Source: Psychrobacter okhotskensis
GTDB taxonomy: Bacteria; Pseudomonadota; Gammaproteobacteria; Pseudomonadales; Moraxellaceae
Assembly (NCBI RefSeq): GCF_013248965.1
Contig: NZ_JABRVQ010000001.1
Span: forward strand, 248,001 to 312,000
DNA length: 64,000 bases
Direction: 5' to 3'
The translations under genes were made by a program, and so were the position numbers. This document shows positions 46,121 to 56,185 of the stretch, piece after piece. The notes beneath the pieces were generated by a model. It was given only the letters and a program-made list of their open reading frames with translations. It was not told the DNA's origin and searched no databases. Position 1 is the first letter of the stretch. Every line of letters begins with the position of its first letter.

Positions 46121-46169
46121 AGAGTATTAAAATAATTCGTTGAAGTGAGAGATAGTCCTCAAACCCAGC

Positions 46170-46199
46170 AAAAAAGGCTACTCTCTCAAGAATAGCCTC
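46170..46199 (-). terminator. Terminator of gor
   Basis: On the minus strand AGGCTA-type arms (AGGCTATTCTTGAGAGAGTA, then GCCT) form a hairpin followed by six T residues (46175-46170). Confidence 0.75.
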
Positions 46200-46244
46200 T
46201 CTACTTACACACCCTATAAAACTAACGCATATATCAACGCGACA

Positions 46245-47600
46245 TTAACGCATCGTCACAAACTCTTCAGAACCTGTCGGATGAATAGCGACGGTATTAT
46301 CAAAGTCCGCTTTCGTCGCGCCCATCTTGATTGCGACGGCAAAGCCTTGAATCATCTCATCGACGCCAAAACCTATGCCATGCAAACCGATGACTTTTTC
46401 ATCATCGCCCAAGCAAACGAGCTTCATCACGCATTTTTGGCGATGCTGAGTCACCGCGCTATACATCGAGGTAAAGCTTGATTTATAGCATTTAATATTG
46501 TCTTTACCGTACTGCTCAACGGCATCAATCTCAGACAAGCCAATAGTGCCGATAGCAGGGTGAGTAAAGATAACCGTTGGTACCAAGTCATAAACCAAAT
46601 GCTCGTCTGTCTTATCATTAAACAAACGCTCTGATAGGCGGCGACCTGCTGCGATAGCGACGGGTGTCAAATCAATACTGTTTTCGATAATATCACCGAC
46701 CGCATAAATACCATCGACATTGGTATTTTGGAATTTATCGACTTTGATTTTGCCATTATCAGTCGTTTCCACGCCTGTAACATCTAAGTTAATGGTATCA
46801 GTGGAAGGCGCACGACCAATCGCCCAAATCAAACAATCAACGGTATCAAGCGCACCATCTTTGGTAAAGAGTTCTAAACTGCCATCGTCGTTTTTATTGA
46901 CTTCCGTCAGCGTCGTTTCAGTATGCAATTGAATACCATCTTGCTCCATCTCTATCAATAACGCTTCTACGATAGTATGGTCAAACGAGCGTAGCGGCGA
47001 ATGTTGACGCACATACAGATGTACCTCAGCGCCCAGACTGTTGAGCACGCCAGCGATTTCAACCGCGATATATCCTGCCCCGACGATAGCCACGCGTTTT
47101 GGCAAATGATTTAATCTAAAAAACCCATCAGAATCAATACCGTGTTCCGCGCCTTTGATATCAGGGAAGATAGGATGACCACCCGTCGCGATCAAAATAT
47201 GGTCAGCGGTGATATGTTCGCCATTGACCTCGACCGTATTGGTATCGACGAATTTGGCAAAGCCTTTTATCACTTCAACGCCGTTCTTTGCCAAATTATT
47301 ATCATAAGAGCGATGAATGTTTTGGATATATTGTTGACGACTATTGACCAGCTTTTGAAAGTCAAAGCCTTTTAACTCAACGTCAAAACCATAGTCTGGC
47401 GCATACTTTTCGATAGCTTCGGCAACTTGCGCCCCATACCACATCACCTTTTTGGGCACGCAGCCCCAGTTTACGCAGGTGCCGCCTAATTGCTCCGCTT
47501 CGATGATGGCGCATTTTTTGCCATAGCTCGCTGCGCGATTGATTGAAGCAATGCCACCGCTACCGCCACCAATGGAAATATAGTCATAATGTTTGGTCAT
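46245..47600 (-). CDS. gor: Glutathione-disulfide reductase
   Basis: The enzyme regenerates GSH from GSSG with NADPH. The 451-residue flavoprotein opens [20 protein letters not shown], has the redox-active disulfide [13 protein letters not shown] (Cys42/Cys47), the NADPH-binding [26 protein letters not shown], and the C-terminal catalytic region [14 protein letters not shown] with the His-Glu pair. Length and signatures are standard. Together with S-formylglutathione hydrolase it implies a glutathione-based stress system. A hairpin terminator lies directly downstream. Confidence 0.96.
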   Translation of the reverse strand: MTKHYDYISIGGGSGGIASINRAASYGKKCAIIEAEQLGGTCVNWGCVPKKVMWYGAQVAEAIEKYAPDYGFDVELKGFDFQKLVNSRQQYIQNIHRSYDNNLAKNGVEVIKGFAKFVDTNTVEVNGEHITADHILIATGGHPIFPDIKGAEHGIDSDGFFRLNHLPKRVAIVGAGYIAVEIAGVLNSLGAEVHLYVRQHSPLRSFDHTIVEALLIEMEQDGIQLHTETTLTEVNKNDDGSLELFTKDGALDTVDCLIWAIGRAPSTDTINLDVTGVETTDNGKIKVDKFQNTNVDGIYAVGDIIENSIDLTPVAIAAGRRLSERLFNDKTDEHLVYDLVPTVIFTHPAIGTIGLSEIDAVEQYGKDNIKCYKSSFTSMYSAVTQHRQKCVMKLVCLGDDEKVIGLHGIGFGVDEMIQGFAVAIKMGATKADFDNTVAIHPTGSEEFVTMR

Positions 47601-47821
47601 AGTTAAGTCTCTTTATTTAGTACGTATTGATGCGTATTGGTACAATTTTGCAGTCTATTATTTTTTAATTCTGTTATTTTTAACTCTATTGTAATGGGTA
47701 TGATAATGAATCTTACAAGGTTTTGCTTATGAAGATGTGCCAGCTAGCACCACGCTATAAAAATATTTAGGCAAAAATAGCCTAACACATAATAATCTCA
47801 TCTAAACCTATTTAAACCCAC

Positions 47822-48274
47822 TTAAACTATGGCACGACGTCTATAAAATAACAGCCCAGGAATGGATAAGCCTAGCACCAATCCTGAGGTAACAAACAAA
47901 GCCTCAAACAAATACACCATCATTTGGCTAAATAATTCGTCGGAAAAGCCAAAATAGCCAATCTGTACCATACTGACCATCGCCTTATAAGCAGCGATAC
48001 CGGGCATCATACAGATGACGCTTGGAGAGATTAACGCTTTGGGCGGTAAGGTATATTTTTTAGAAAAGTACACACCTAAAAAGCTGGCAAGCATCGCCCC
48101 AAAAAAGCTGGCTACCACGAGATGTATGTGCTGATAGACCAGCGCTGTTTTTAGCCCGAACCCAAAGGCGGTCATCAGCAAACAAGGTGGAATATAGCGT
48201 TTGGGTACGCTGAACATGAGTGTCCAACCAAGGGTAATAATACACGACAGGGCAACGGTTTCAATGAACCACAT
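47822..48274 (-). CDS. Threonine/serine exporter, C-terminal (ThrE_2/YjjB) subunit
   Basis: The 150-residue membrane protein has about four to five helices and the family SVICMMPGIAAYKAM signature (LISPSVICMMPGIAAYKAMVSM). It matches the C-terminal half of ThrE-like exporters (YjjB in E. coli). The gene begins just two bases from the end of the ThrE_1 partner, so the transporter is split in two as in E. coli YjjP/YjjB. The substrate in this host is unproven. Confidence 0.88.
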   Translation of the reverse strand: MWFIETVALSCIITLGWTLMFSVPKRYIPPCLLMTAFGFGLKTALVYQHIHLVVASFFGAMLASFLGVYFSKKYTLPPKALISPSVICMMPGIAAYKAMVSMVQIGYFGFSDELFSQMMVYLFEALFVTSGLVLGLSIPGLLFYRRRAIV

Positions 48275-48275
48275 G

Positions 48276-49106
48276 TCAAAATCCCCAGTGCTGTATTTGT
48301 AGTAAAACCAGCGCCATCACAATGCCAACGCACGCTGACAAGGTTAGCATATAAGTAAAAACGGCACGTCCAATGCCGATATTGACATAGCCCTTTAAGA
48401 TGTCTGAGAAAGAATTGATTAAAGGAAAGCTTGGAACTAGTAAGAGCACGCTAGAGGCAACGGCAATATCTGCATTATTACCAATATCAAAATAGTAAGT
48501 CGTCGCCCCAATCAAAGAGGCGATAAAAGCCGTCACGATGACGGTGATAAAAGGATTGAAATGCTGCTTGGCCAAATAAATGCGAGTGAACATCGCGACC
48601 ATACCAGCGACAAAGGTCACCGCGGTAATCGACCAACTACCGCCATTAAGATTAGCAAACGCGGCACAAGATGCACCAACAAATATGCCCACCAGCCATG
48701 TTGGATAAACCGTTTTATCTAATTCATCAAACGCAAGGGTGGTGCGGTCAGTCAGCTCAGACTTCAGTTTATGGTTATCTAGCTTTTCGCTATTTGTATT
48801 GGCTTCGGTTTTATTGATAATTTGCTGGATTTGTACCAATAAATTGACATTGATGCTCTGATTAATCGTGTCTCGAGTGGTGGTGATACAGCGTTCATTA
48901 CAGATGGTCGTCAAGGTGATGGCATTAAAATTCAGCGAACATTCTACGCTACTCATCCCCAAAGCGAATCCCAAACGTTTAGACAAGTCAACCACCACAG
49001 CGGACTCGGCACCATATTGCATAAGGAGTAATCCGCAGCGCACGCATAATCGAGTAATGCGCTGTTGCTGTACGTAGCTGATAGAAGTCATTGGGCGAGT
49101 ACGCAT
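48276..49106 (-). CDS. Threonine/serine exporter, N-terminal (ThrE_1/YjjP) subunit
   Basis: The 276-residue protein starts MRTRPMTSISYVQQQRITRLCVRCGLLLMQYGAES, has the soluble ThrE N-domain (SSVECSLNFNAITLTTICN), a polar linker with TEANTNSEKLDN, and five membrane helices in the second half with SSVLLLVPSFPLINSFSDILKGY. E. coli YjjP/YjjB acts in succinate export, while corynebacterial ThrE exports threonine and serine. Which substrate applies here is not readable. It is divergent from a DUF503 gene. Confidence 0.88.
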   Translation of the reverse strand: MRTRPMTSISYVQQQRITRLCVRCGLLLMQYGAESAVVVDLSKRLGFALGMSSVECSLNFNAITLTTICNERCITTTRDTINQSINVNLLVQIQQIINKTEANTNSEKLDNHKLKSELTDRTTLAFDELDKTVYPTWLVGIFVGASCAAFANLNGGSWSITAVTFVAGMVAMFTRIYLAKQHFNPFITVIVTAFIASLIGATTYYFDIGNNADIAVASSVLLLVPSFPLINSFSDILKGYVNIGIGRAVFTYMLTLSACVGIVMALVLLQIQHWGF

Positions 49107-49254
49107 ATTGGCTATTATGATTTTTATGAATGGTATTAGTATAAACAGTGTGAGTCGTTATGAGGTATCGATACGGCAAGGTAACGATAGCATAACTTGC
49201 CGTGCTTATTTGCTACTATTATAAAGCGTAAACCACTGTCGCAAGGAGAATAAA

Positions 49255-49536
49255 ATGCATATCGTCATTCTAACTTTGACCTTTTCTCTACCCGGTTGTA
49301 GCTCATTAAAAGAAAAACGCCAACGCATGGGCGGATTGCATGCACGATTTGGTAATACGCCAAGCGTCGCGGTATGTGAAAGCGGCGAGCGTGATCGGCA
49401 TGATGCCAGCGAATGGACGTTTGTAATTGTCGGGCTGTCTAAACGTGAAGTCGAGTCACAATGCAGCCAAATAGAGGAGAAGATAGAGCGGACCGTAGAT
49501 GCGCGGGTGATGAATGTTGAGAGAGAGTTTGTTTAG
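49255..49536 (+). CDS. DUF503 family protein
   Basis: The 93-residue protein reads MHIVILTLTFSLPGCSSLKE, then KRQRMGGLHARFGNTPSVAVCESGERDRHDASEWTFVIVGLSKREVE. DUF503 proteins (YlxP-like in Firmicutes, near rbfA) have the same L-P-x-x-x-S-L-K-x-K-R core and are thought to act in ribosome biogenesis or small GTPase contexts. The apparent Cys after LPG is not a lipobox since no signal peptide precedes it. GCAAGGAGAATAAA ribosome site. Unusual in having no rbfA neighbour. Confidence 0.85.
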   Translation: MHIVILTLTFSLPGCSSLKEKRQRMGGLHARFGNTPSVAVCESGERDRHDASEWTFVIVGLSKREVESQCSQIEEKIERTVDARVMNVEREFV

Positions 49537-49871
49537 ATTGGCTTTATTGCAGAATACTCTCTGAGTAGAGATTCTATTTAAAATGATAAAGTTGTATGTT
49601 TCAAAGGTAGGTCGGTAAAGCTTAAGACAACGAACAAACAATAGACTACAAATTTAATAGACTTTTGTTTTATACCATGATAATCTCCCACTCGGTAATT
49701 TAGACACATTACTTACACCTCATTTACATTTTAGTCACATTATTAATTATATATTGCTTTCAGTGCGCGCATTAAATCACATGAATTTCGATAGTGGGAT
49801 TTTAAGTTCATCAACGCATTACCTTTATTTTAGCCAATCACCTTAATTATATTTCTCAACTAGGACGTCTA

Positions 49872-50729
49872 ATGACAACTTTTAATAAAGTAAAAAATGC
49901 TCTATTGCTTACGACGATTACTACTTTAGTAGGCTGTACTACGATAGCTGATATGTCAGGGTACGATACCAATAGCATGAATGCCGATGCGGCTAAAAAT
50001 TACTCTCAAGTGGTTTCTAGCGCTAATAGTCAAGGCGCAGTAGATAATACGTCTACCACCGCCATCCGAGTGAAAAGAGTCTTTAATCGTATGAAGCCCT
50101 ACGCCGTTCGCGCTAATACGACAGGCGTCCCTTTTGATTGGCAGATCACTGTTCTACGTTCACCTGAATTAAATGCTTGGGCAATGCCTGGTGGTAAAAT
50201 GGCTTTTTACACCGGTATTGTAGAGAAGTTACAGTTAACGGATGCAGAGATCGCTGCGATCATGGGACATGAAATGACCCATGCGTTAGCTGAGCACAGT
50301 AAAAAAGATGCTGGGCAAAAAATTCTGACAGGCTTAGCGCTGCAGTTAGGTGGTGCCGAACTACAGGCAAAAACAGGTTTGAGTGATGATGCGTTGGGTT
50401 TGATTAGTGACTACGGACTTGATAAGCCGTTTTCTCGTAGTCAAGAATCACAAGCCGATGCGGGTGGTCTACGCTTGATGGCGCAGGCAGGCTACAATCC
50501 AGAAGCTGCCGTTGCAGTATGGCAAAAAATGGAAGCCGCCAATGGTCGTAGCAACACCATAGCTACTTTGATGTCTACGCATCCAAACTCTGGGCAGCGT
50601 ATTGCTAAAATTCAGGCACTCTTACCTGAGGTTACACCAGTTTATCAAGCGGCTGCTAAAGCACCTACTAACGCAACTAGTGGTGCAACTACTGGCGCAG
50701 CAGTTACTAGAACCATTAAACGCAAATAA
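49872..50729 (+). CDS. M48-family metalloprotease lipoprotein (LoiP/YggG-like)
   Basis: The 285-residue protein has a lipoprotein signal (LLTTITTLVGC, lipid Cys22) and an M48 peptidase domain: WAMPGGKMAFYTGIVEKL, the zinc motif HEMTH (133-137, within GHEMTHALAEH), and the third-ligand helix RSQESQADAGGLRLMAQAGYNPEAAVAVWQKM. A STHPNSGQRIAKIQ motif follows, with a Thr/Ala-rich tail. The family (LoiP, BepA-like without TPR repeats) degrades misfolded envelope proteins. No partner is adjacent. A terminator follows. Confidence 0.93.
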   Translation: MTTFNKVKNALLLTTITTLVGCTTIADMSGYDTNSMNADAAKNYSQVVSSANSQGAVDNTSTTAIRVKRVFNRMKPYAVRANTTGVPFDWQITVLRSPELNAWAMPGGKMAFYTGIVEKLQLTDAEIAAIMGHEMTHALAEHSKKDAGQKILTGLALQLGGAELQAKTGLSDDALGLISDYGLDKPFSRSQESQADAGGLRLMAQAGYNPEAAVAVWQKMEAANGRSNTIATLMSTHPNSGQRIAKIQALLPEVTPVYQAAAKAPTNATSGATTGAAVTRTIKRK

Positions 50730-50761
50730 CTCAGTAAATACTCTCAAAAGTAAATGTTATC

Positions 50762-50795
50762 AAAAAAGGTAAGTCAATCGACTTACCTTTTTTTT
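50762..50795 (+). terminator. Terminator after the M48 gene
   Basis: AAAAAAGGTAAGTC (50762-50775) pairs with GACTTACCTTTTTT (from 50780), and eight T residues end it. Confidence 0.9.
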
Positions 50796-50900
50796 GCGAA
50801 GAAATATCGAAAAGTGGTTGGTTTGGACTTTATGCGACGTCTGGATATTGGGTGTCGAGTAGGTTAGCGGCGAGGTACGAGATTCAACAGCTAAATATTG

Positions 50901-51055
50901 GAGCCAATCCCGCTTTCCGCTTATATCTTGGTCGCCCACTAGAGCGGTGACTAATAGCCAGTAGCGTTCCTGTTGTCTCGATACCGCTCCTAGCTAAGTC
51001 ACCTCAATCTAGTGGTCAACCAAGGATAACCGCTACAATCGAGGCTAAACCGCTC
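50901..51055. repeat. Long imperfect inverted repeat (possible structured RNA or MITE)
   Basis: Core arms CCACTAGA (50936-50943) and GGTGACT (50946-50952) pair with AGTCACC (50997-51003) and TCTAGTGG (51008-51015). Outward, TTGGT and CTTATATCTTGG-like segments (about 50919-50935) pair with CCAAGGATAACCGC (about 51020-51034), and CCGCTTTCCGC with a distant ACCGC run. GC is higher than in the AT-rich genes that follow. No open frame is convincing. It lies just upstream of the accessory patch. Confidence 0.6.
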
Positions 51056-51206
51056 TTAAAATTAATCATCGCCAAAAACTGTAGATTATAAACTTATTGA
51101 TAGATACAATTACATTGAATGCAGTTAAAATGTATTTATGCTACACCAGCTTTATAGGAATAGTCTTAGTCTTACTGATTTTAATTGAAAATGAAAGGGA
51201 GTGTTT

Positions 51207-51590
51207 ATGTCAGAGTTTAATAGTTTAGAGAATGCAGCTTCTTCACTAGGTGACGGTGGTTTAGGCCCAGATGAGGACTATGAAACAGTTAGAGAGTTTG
51301 TAGATGCATTAGTAGATACAGGAAATACAGATAAAGTATTCGCTTATCACGATGATCATCTTAGTCTTAAAGATAGTTTGTCTGAAGATGTTTTAAATAT
51401 GGCTATTGATGAGGCTGACGAAATGCTTGAAAATGCAGAGCCTGAGCAGTCAGAATTAGAGGATCAACTTAAACGTATTCTTGACGAGGCCAATACCATA
51501 ATTCCTCTTTCAAAAAAAGAGTTATCTGAAGACGACCTAGATGATATTAAAGAAGATTTAGAGTCTAGAGGGATAGATCCTGATGACTAA
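51207..51590 (+). CDS. Highly acidic small protein, unknown function
   Basis: From the ATG at 51207 (AAAGGGA seven bases upstream) the product is 127 residues. About 40 Asp/Glu face about nine Lys/Arg, a strong negative charge throughout. The pattern is helical, with DEADEMLENAEPEQSELEDQLKR-type stretches and a C-terminal DDLDDIKEDLESRGIDPDD. No signal peptide or membrane helix is present. The family is unrecognised. Extreme acidity recalls DNA-mimic or immunity-type proteins, but this is inference only. Codon and base use is more AT-rich than in neighbouring housekeeping genes. Confidence 0.7.
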   Translation: MSEFNSLENAASSLGDGGLGPDEDYETVREFVDALVDTGNTDKVFAYHDDHLSLKDSLSEDVLNMAIDEADEMLENAEPEQSELEDQLKRILDEANTIIPLSKKELSEDDLDDIKEDLESRGIDPDD

Positions 51591-51756
51591 TACAATAGTT
51601 TAAGTAGAGTTTGTGATACTCGACATATAAGTGATTCAAAATTAGCGATAATTAACTTAATTTATGCTGGGTTCAAAGTATAAAACCCAACATAGTAATT
51701 TTGCGTAATGTAGAATTATTGGGTTTTATTAATTAGCTTAATCTACGGGTTGTAGA

Positions 51757-52671
51757 TTATCTCAGTGGGTCTTTACTTAACTCAGATTGCTTGATTGGAA
51801 CAGTGACTTCGTACTTTTTAACAATCTCCTTTACTATATTAAAAAACCAACTCGGGGCTGATGGAGAGACATAAATTTCATTTATTAACTTATTCAAATC
51901 ACATTTTGCATTAAAGCTCAATTTTGGTTCAACGTTTTCAATATCTTCCTCAGAGCGCCCCATGCTTACTCGACCATGAAAAACATTTTCATTGCGATTA
52001 GAATCAAATCCAACTGTTTGCATTGGCATATATTTATGAGTAACATCTGTGTCCCAAAATACTAACCTGTATTCTCGTTCATAATCATAACTTACTCGTT
52101 TGTATAGTATTGAGTTAAACCCATTATCTATATCAATAGTAAAATCATGACTATCGTAGTTGGCGTACTTTACGACACCACCAAAAATATCATTATTCAG
52201 GTCTGAAAAAGCATCGATGAAATTAGATTCAGATGAAACAATAGCAATACCTTCATCTTTTCTAGAATACATATCCCACATTGCTAAAGATTCAACTTCA
52301 TTCAAATGCCAGCAGTTAATGAAATACGATCTTCTATGAGCAAAAGCTTGTTTGATTCTTAACTCTTGAACTTCTTTATGGTTTTCTAAACAAGCTTGTA
52401 AGTTGCCAGTTTCATGATAAATAGTGTTCATTTTTAATTTGCTAAGAACAGACAGTGGAAGGTCATTAACTGAATTCCATTTTCGATGCATAAAGTTAGC
52501 AGATGGTAAAAGCCCTTCAAATGTATCATCTCTAGCCATAAGTTCTAGGTTATACATAAATAGATAATTTTGTTGAATAAGTGAGAGAAATTTCGGTAAA
52601 CTCATATATCGCCAGAGCTTTGACTTTTCATTAGGAGCAGGAGTAAAAGCTGGGTGACGTTTAAAAGCCAT
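51757..52671 (-). CDS. DUF2971 domain protein
   Basis: The 304-residue soluble protein has the DUF2971 opening, LWRYMSLPKFLSLIQQNYLFMYNLELMARDDTFEGLLP, followed by RSYFINCWHLNEVESLAMWDMYSRKDEGIAIVSS, the most conserved part of the family. DUF2971 proteins occur sporadically, often in accessory regions and near defence genes, and their activity is not established. It is convergent with the acidic-protein gene and codirectional with the following small gene. AT-rich composition suggests recent acquisition. Confidence 0.85.
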   Translation of the reverse strand: MAFKRHPAFTPAPNEKSKLWRYMSLPKFLSLIQQNYLFMYNLELMARDDTFEGLLPSANFMHRKWNSVNDLPLSVLSKLKMNTIYHETGNLQACLENHKEVQELRIKQAFAHRRSYFINCWHLNEVESLAMWDMYSRKDEGIAIVSSESNFIDAFSDLNNDIFGGVVKYANYDSHDFTIDIDNGFNSILYKRVSYDYEREYRLVFWDTDVTHKYMPMQTVGFDSNRNENVFHGRVSMGRSEEDIENVEPKLSFNAKCDLNKLINEIYVSPSAPSWFFNIVKEIVKKYEVTVPIKQSELSKDPLR

Positions 52672-52768
52672 TTGAAATCCTTAGAAATAGAATTATAAAA
52701 TGTGTTATAAACTCAAATTGGTGGATTAGAGTTATTATTATTTTATGTGCAAAAAAATGCAAATAATT

Positions 52769-53053
52769 CTACTCTTTACTATATTCAATATTATAATCGT
52801 CAGCTTTGCTTATAATTTGTTGTTTAAGATTATTTTTAATATCACTAACCATATTCATAATTGTAGCATTAGAAGAGTATTTAAGAACCTTATTATCTAC
52901 CATTCTCTCCATTTCTCTAATAGCGTTTTCAACACTGTCTGAGTCTTTAGAATTAAGTTTAAAGGTTCCTAATTCTGAATCGAACTCATTCATAAATTTT
53001 TGTAAATCGACCAGTTCATCTTGTAATTTATCTAAACCTTGTATTTCGAGCAT
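52769..53053 (-). CDS. Small coiled-coil protein, unknown function
   Basis: The 94-residue protein starts MLEIQGLDKLQDELVDLQKF and is almost wholly helical with heptad-like leucine/isoleucine spacing, ending NLKQQIISKADDYNIEYSKE. AGAGAG precedes the ATG. Such short proteins begin many phage or toxin-associated genes, but I cannot name a family. A nearly perfect 8-bp inverted repeat lies about 90 bases upstream. It is very AT-rich, like its neighbours. Confidence 0.6.
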   Translation of the reverse strand: MLEIQGLDKLQDELVDLQKFMNEFDSELGTFKLNSKDSDSVENAIREMERMVDNKVLKYSSNATIMNMVSDIKNNLKQQIISKADDYNIEYSKE

Positions 53054-53138
53054 AAACTGTTCTCTCTTAGTAAAGTAAAATTAATTAAGAAATCATATTA
53101 CAGTAAAACAATTGTTAGGAAAAGTATCAGAATCAGAT

Positions 53139-53159
53139 ATACGACAATACATGTCGTAT
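53139..53159. promoter_or_regulatory. Perfect inverted repeat upstream of the small coiled-coil gene
   Basis: ATACGACA (53139-53146) and TGTCGTAT (53152-53159) are separated by five bases. They could be an operator for the minus-strand gene starting at 53053. No -10/-35 pair is clear around it. Confidence 0.35.
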
Positions 53160-53222
53160 GTAATTACTTTTAACTTTACAAACTACTTTGAATGAATTGC
53201 TATTAATAAAACTCTACCCAAC

Positions 53223-53254
53223 AAAAAAAGGCCACTCCCTAAAGAGTAGCCTTT
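53223..53254 (-). terminator. Terminator of uvrA
   Basis: On the minus strand AAAAGGCTACTC pairs with GAGTGGCCTTTTTTT through a short CCTAAA-type loop, ending in a T-run. Confidence 0.8.
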
Positions 53255-53278
53255 TCATCAATAACTCACTAACCTGTA

Positions 53279-56185
53279 TCAACTCACATCTTTCAGTCCT
53301 TGCTCAAGCATCGGTTTTAAGAATTCACCCGTATATGAACCTTTCACTTCTGCCACTTCTTCAGGCGTGCCTTCCGCAATGATCATACCGCCACCTTTAC
53401 CACCTTCAGGGCCAAGGTCAATCACCCAATCCGCGGTTTTAATGACGTCAAGATTATGCTCGATGACGACGATGGTATTGCCTTTATCGCGTAAGGTATG
53501 CAGGATATGCAGCAACTTATCGATATCATGGAAATGCAAACCAGTGGTTGGCTCATCCAAGATATACAGCGTCTGTCCGGTATCACGCTTGGCAAGCTCA
53601 CGTGCTAGTTTAACACGTTGGGCTTCACCACCTGATAGCGTTGGCGCAGATTGACCCAAACGGATATAGCCAAGACCGACATCCATCAACGCTTGCAGAC
53701 GACGATAAATCGCGGGAATGGCGGAGAAGAACTCAGTCGCATCTTCGACGGTCATATCGAGCACGTCGGCGATGCTTTTGCCTTTATAATGAATCTCTAA
53801 CGTCTCGCGGTTATAGCGTTTGCCTTCACAGGTATCACACGGCACATACATGTCAGGCAAAAAGTGCATCTCGACTTTGATAAGACCATCACCTTGACAC
53901 ATCTCACAGCGTCCGCCTTTGACGTTAAAGCTAAAGCGACCCGCTTTATAACCACGAGCGCGGGCTTCCTGCGTTTGGGCAAACATTTCACGAACTGGGG
54001 TAAAGACACCGGTATACGTCGCTGGGTTTGAGCGCGGCGTACGACCAATCGGACTTTGGTCGATATCGACCATTTTGTCCAAATGCTCAAGACCAGTGAT
54101 GCTGTCATGCTTATCAGCGATGAGTGTTGACGCATTATTTAACTGGGTGGCCGCAAGTGGCATTAAGGTACGGTTAATCAAAGTTGATTTACCAGAACCC
54201 GAGACGCCAGTGATACAAGTCATAATTCCGATTGGCAGGGTCAAATCAACGTCGTGTAAGTTGTTGCCGGATGCGCCTTTTAGCTCAATAGTCATAGGGA
54301 CTTTTTTCGGCTTAGCTTTCCCTTTAACTTCCATATCAATCGTTTTGGCTTTATGACGAATGCTTGGAATCTCAATTTTTTTCTTACCAGACATATATTG
54401 TCCAGTTAGTGATTCTTTATTGGCCATGATGTCATCGACCGTACCTTGAGCGATGATATGACCGCCATGTACGCCCGCGCCGACACCGATATCGATGACG
54501 TGATCCGCTTGGCGAATGGCATCTTCATCATGCTCAACGACCAACACCGTATTGCCCAAATCACGCAAGCGCGTTAGAGTTTTTAATAAGCGATCATTAT
54601 CGCGCTGATGCAGACCGATTGATGGTTCATCAAGGACATACATCACGCCCATCAGACCCGCGCCAATTTGGCTGGCAAGACGAATACGTTGCGCTTCACC
54701 GCCTGATAAGGTTTCGGCAGAGCGGGCGAGTGATAGATAATCAAGACCGACACTGACAAGGAAGTTTAAGCGCTCGTTAATCTCTTTAAAGATTTTTTCC
54801 GCGACTTCGCCTTTATGACCGCCAATCTTTAGCGTTTTATAATAGTCAGCAGCATCACCGATAGACAGCTTAACGATTTGGGCGATGGTTTGATCATCAA
54901 CGCGGACATTGCGTGATATCTCATTTAGTCGAGCACCATCACAGACGTTACAAGTGGTATCAGCTAAATATTTAGCCAGCTCGTCACGCACAAGATTGCT
55001 CTGCGTTTTGGCATAACGACGCTCTAGATAAGGTAGCACGCCTTCAAATGGTACGGTTTTATTGGTTTTACGACCGCGCTCATCAGTAAAGTTAAAGGTT
55101 AGCTTCTCTTTACCTGAGCCTTGCATAATCAGATCTTGCTGCTCTTTTGAAAGCGTTTGCCAAGGCGCGTCCATATCGATTTTGAAATGCTTGCAGACGG
55201 TAGAGAGCAGACCGAAGTAATAAGCATGACGCTTATCCCAACCGTTTATCGCACCTTGGTTCAGCGTTTTATCATGATGGGTAATAAGTTTTTCGGCAGA
55301 AAAGTATTGACGCTTACCAAGGCCATCACAGCTTGGGCAGGCACCATACGGATTGTTAAAGCTAAACATGCGTGGTTCAAGCTCGGATACCGCACGATCG
55401 CAGACGGGGCAGGAGTGCTTAGCTGACATCACTTGATTGTCGCTGCCATCTTCCTTTGGATTACCATCCATAAAGTGTAGGGTCACTAGCCCTTGACCAA
55501 GGCGTAACGCAGTCTCAAGACTCTCCGCCACACGGTTGCCCAAGTCATCACGGACTTTAAAGCGATCGACTACGACCTCGATAGTATGCTTTTTCTTTTT
55601 ATCAAGCGTCGGTAGCTCGTCGGTATCGTAAACATCGCCATCGACGCGTACGCGCACAAAGCCTTGCCCAATCAATTGCTCAAGCAAAACCGTATGCTCA
55701 CCTTTACGCTCACGAATGACGGGTGCCAAAATCATAATCTTCGTTTCATCTGGCAATGCCATAACTTGATCGACCATTTCAGTGACCGACTGCGCGACCA
55801 TTGGCTCGCCATGCTCAGGGCAAAACGGCGTACCAATACGCGCATAAAGCAGACGCAGATAGTCATAAATCTCGGTAATCGTCCCGACCGTTGAGCGCGG
55901 GTTATGGTTGGTTGATTTTTGCTCAATAGCAATCGCTGGCGATAAGCCCTCGATACTATCGACATCTGGTTTTTCCATTTGCGAGAGGAACTGACGTGCA
56001 TAAGCGGAAAGACTTTCAACATAACGGCGTTGCCCTTCAGCATAAAGCGTATCAAACGCCAATGAAGATTTACCAGAACCTGATAAACCGGTAATTACTA
56101 CAAATTTATCGCGTGGAATGTCTAAATCGATATTTTTTAGATTGTGCGTACGTGCGCCGCGTATTGCAATATGGTCATGTGCCAT
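53279..56185 (-). CDS. uvrA: Excinuclease ABC subunit A
   Basis: UvrA finds bulky DNA lesions with UvrB in nucleotide-excision repair. The 968-residue protein has two ABC ATPase units: Walker [10 protein letters not shown] near residue 35 and [12 protein letters not shown] near 640, signature [16 protein letters not shown] and [15 protein letters not shown]. Zinc-finger cysteines appear in CPVCDRAV...CPSC and CEMCQGDG...CDTC. The length and order are standard. The gene is transcribed away from an 800-bp empty region, and no SOS box recognisable as a classical LexA site is seen. Confidence 0.98.
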   Translation of the reverse strand: MAHDHIAIRGARTHNLKNIDLDIPRDKFVVITGLSGSGKSSLAFDTLYAEGQRRYVESLSAYARQFLSQMEKPDVDSIEGLSPAIAIEQKSTNHNPRSTVGTITEIYDYLRLLYARIGTPFCPEHGEPMVAQSVTEMVDQVMALPDETKIMILAPVIRERKGEHTVLLEQLIGQGFVRVRVDGDVYDTDELPTLDKKKKHTIEVVVDRFKVRDDLGNRVAESLETALRLGQGLVTLHFMDGNPKEDGSDNQVMSAKHSCPVCDRAVSELEPRMFSFNNPYGACPSCDGLGKRQYFSAEKLITHHDKTLNQGAINGWDKRHAYYFGLLSTVCKHFKIDMDAPWQTLSKEQQDLIMQGSGKEKLTFNFTDERGRKTNKTVPFEGVLPYLERRYAKTQSNLVRDELAKYLADTTCNVCDGARLNEISRNVRVDDQTIAQIVKLSIGDAADYYKTLKIGGHKGEVAEKIFKEINERLNFLVSVGLDYLSLARSAETLSGGEAQRIRLASQIGAGLMGVMYVLDEPSIGLHQRDNDRLLKTLTRLRDLGNTVLVVEHDEDAIRQADHVIDIGVGAGVHGGHIIAQGTVDDIMANKESLTGQYMSGKKKIEIPSIRHKAKTIDMEVKGKAKPKKVPMTIELKGASGNNLHDVDLTLPIGIMTCITGVSGSGKSTLINRTLMPLAATQLNNASTLIADKHDSITGLEHLDKMVDIDQSPIGRTPRSNPATYTGVFTPVREMFAQTQEARARGYKAGRFSFNVKGGRCEMCQGDGLIKVEMHFLPDMYVPCDTCEGKRYNRETLEIHYKGKSIADVLDMTVEDATEFFSAIPAIYRRLQALMDVGLGYIRLGQSAPTLSGGEAQRVKLARELAKRDTGQTLYILDEPTTGLHFHDIDKLLHILHTLRDKGNTIVVIEHNLDVIKTADWVIDLGPEGGKGGGMIIAEGTPEEVAEVKGSYTGEFLKPMLEQGLKDVS

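Noticed and set aside
49270-49320. Lipobox-like LPGC in the DUF503 protein
   Set aside because: No basic-hydrophobic signal peptide of suitable length precedes it; the residues fit the conserved DUF503 core.
51663-51694. Hairpin TATGCTGGGTT / AACCCAACATA between the acidic gene and the DUF2971 gene
   Set aside because: It pairs well but has no T-run, so I do not call it a terminator.
52745-53078. Plus-strand frames opposite the small coiled-coil gene
   Set aside because: Leucine/isoleucine-rich complements of the minus-strand gene; no start signals.
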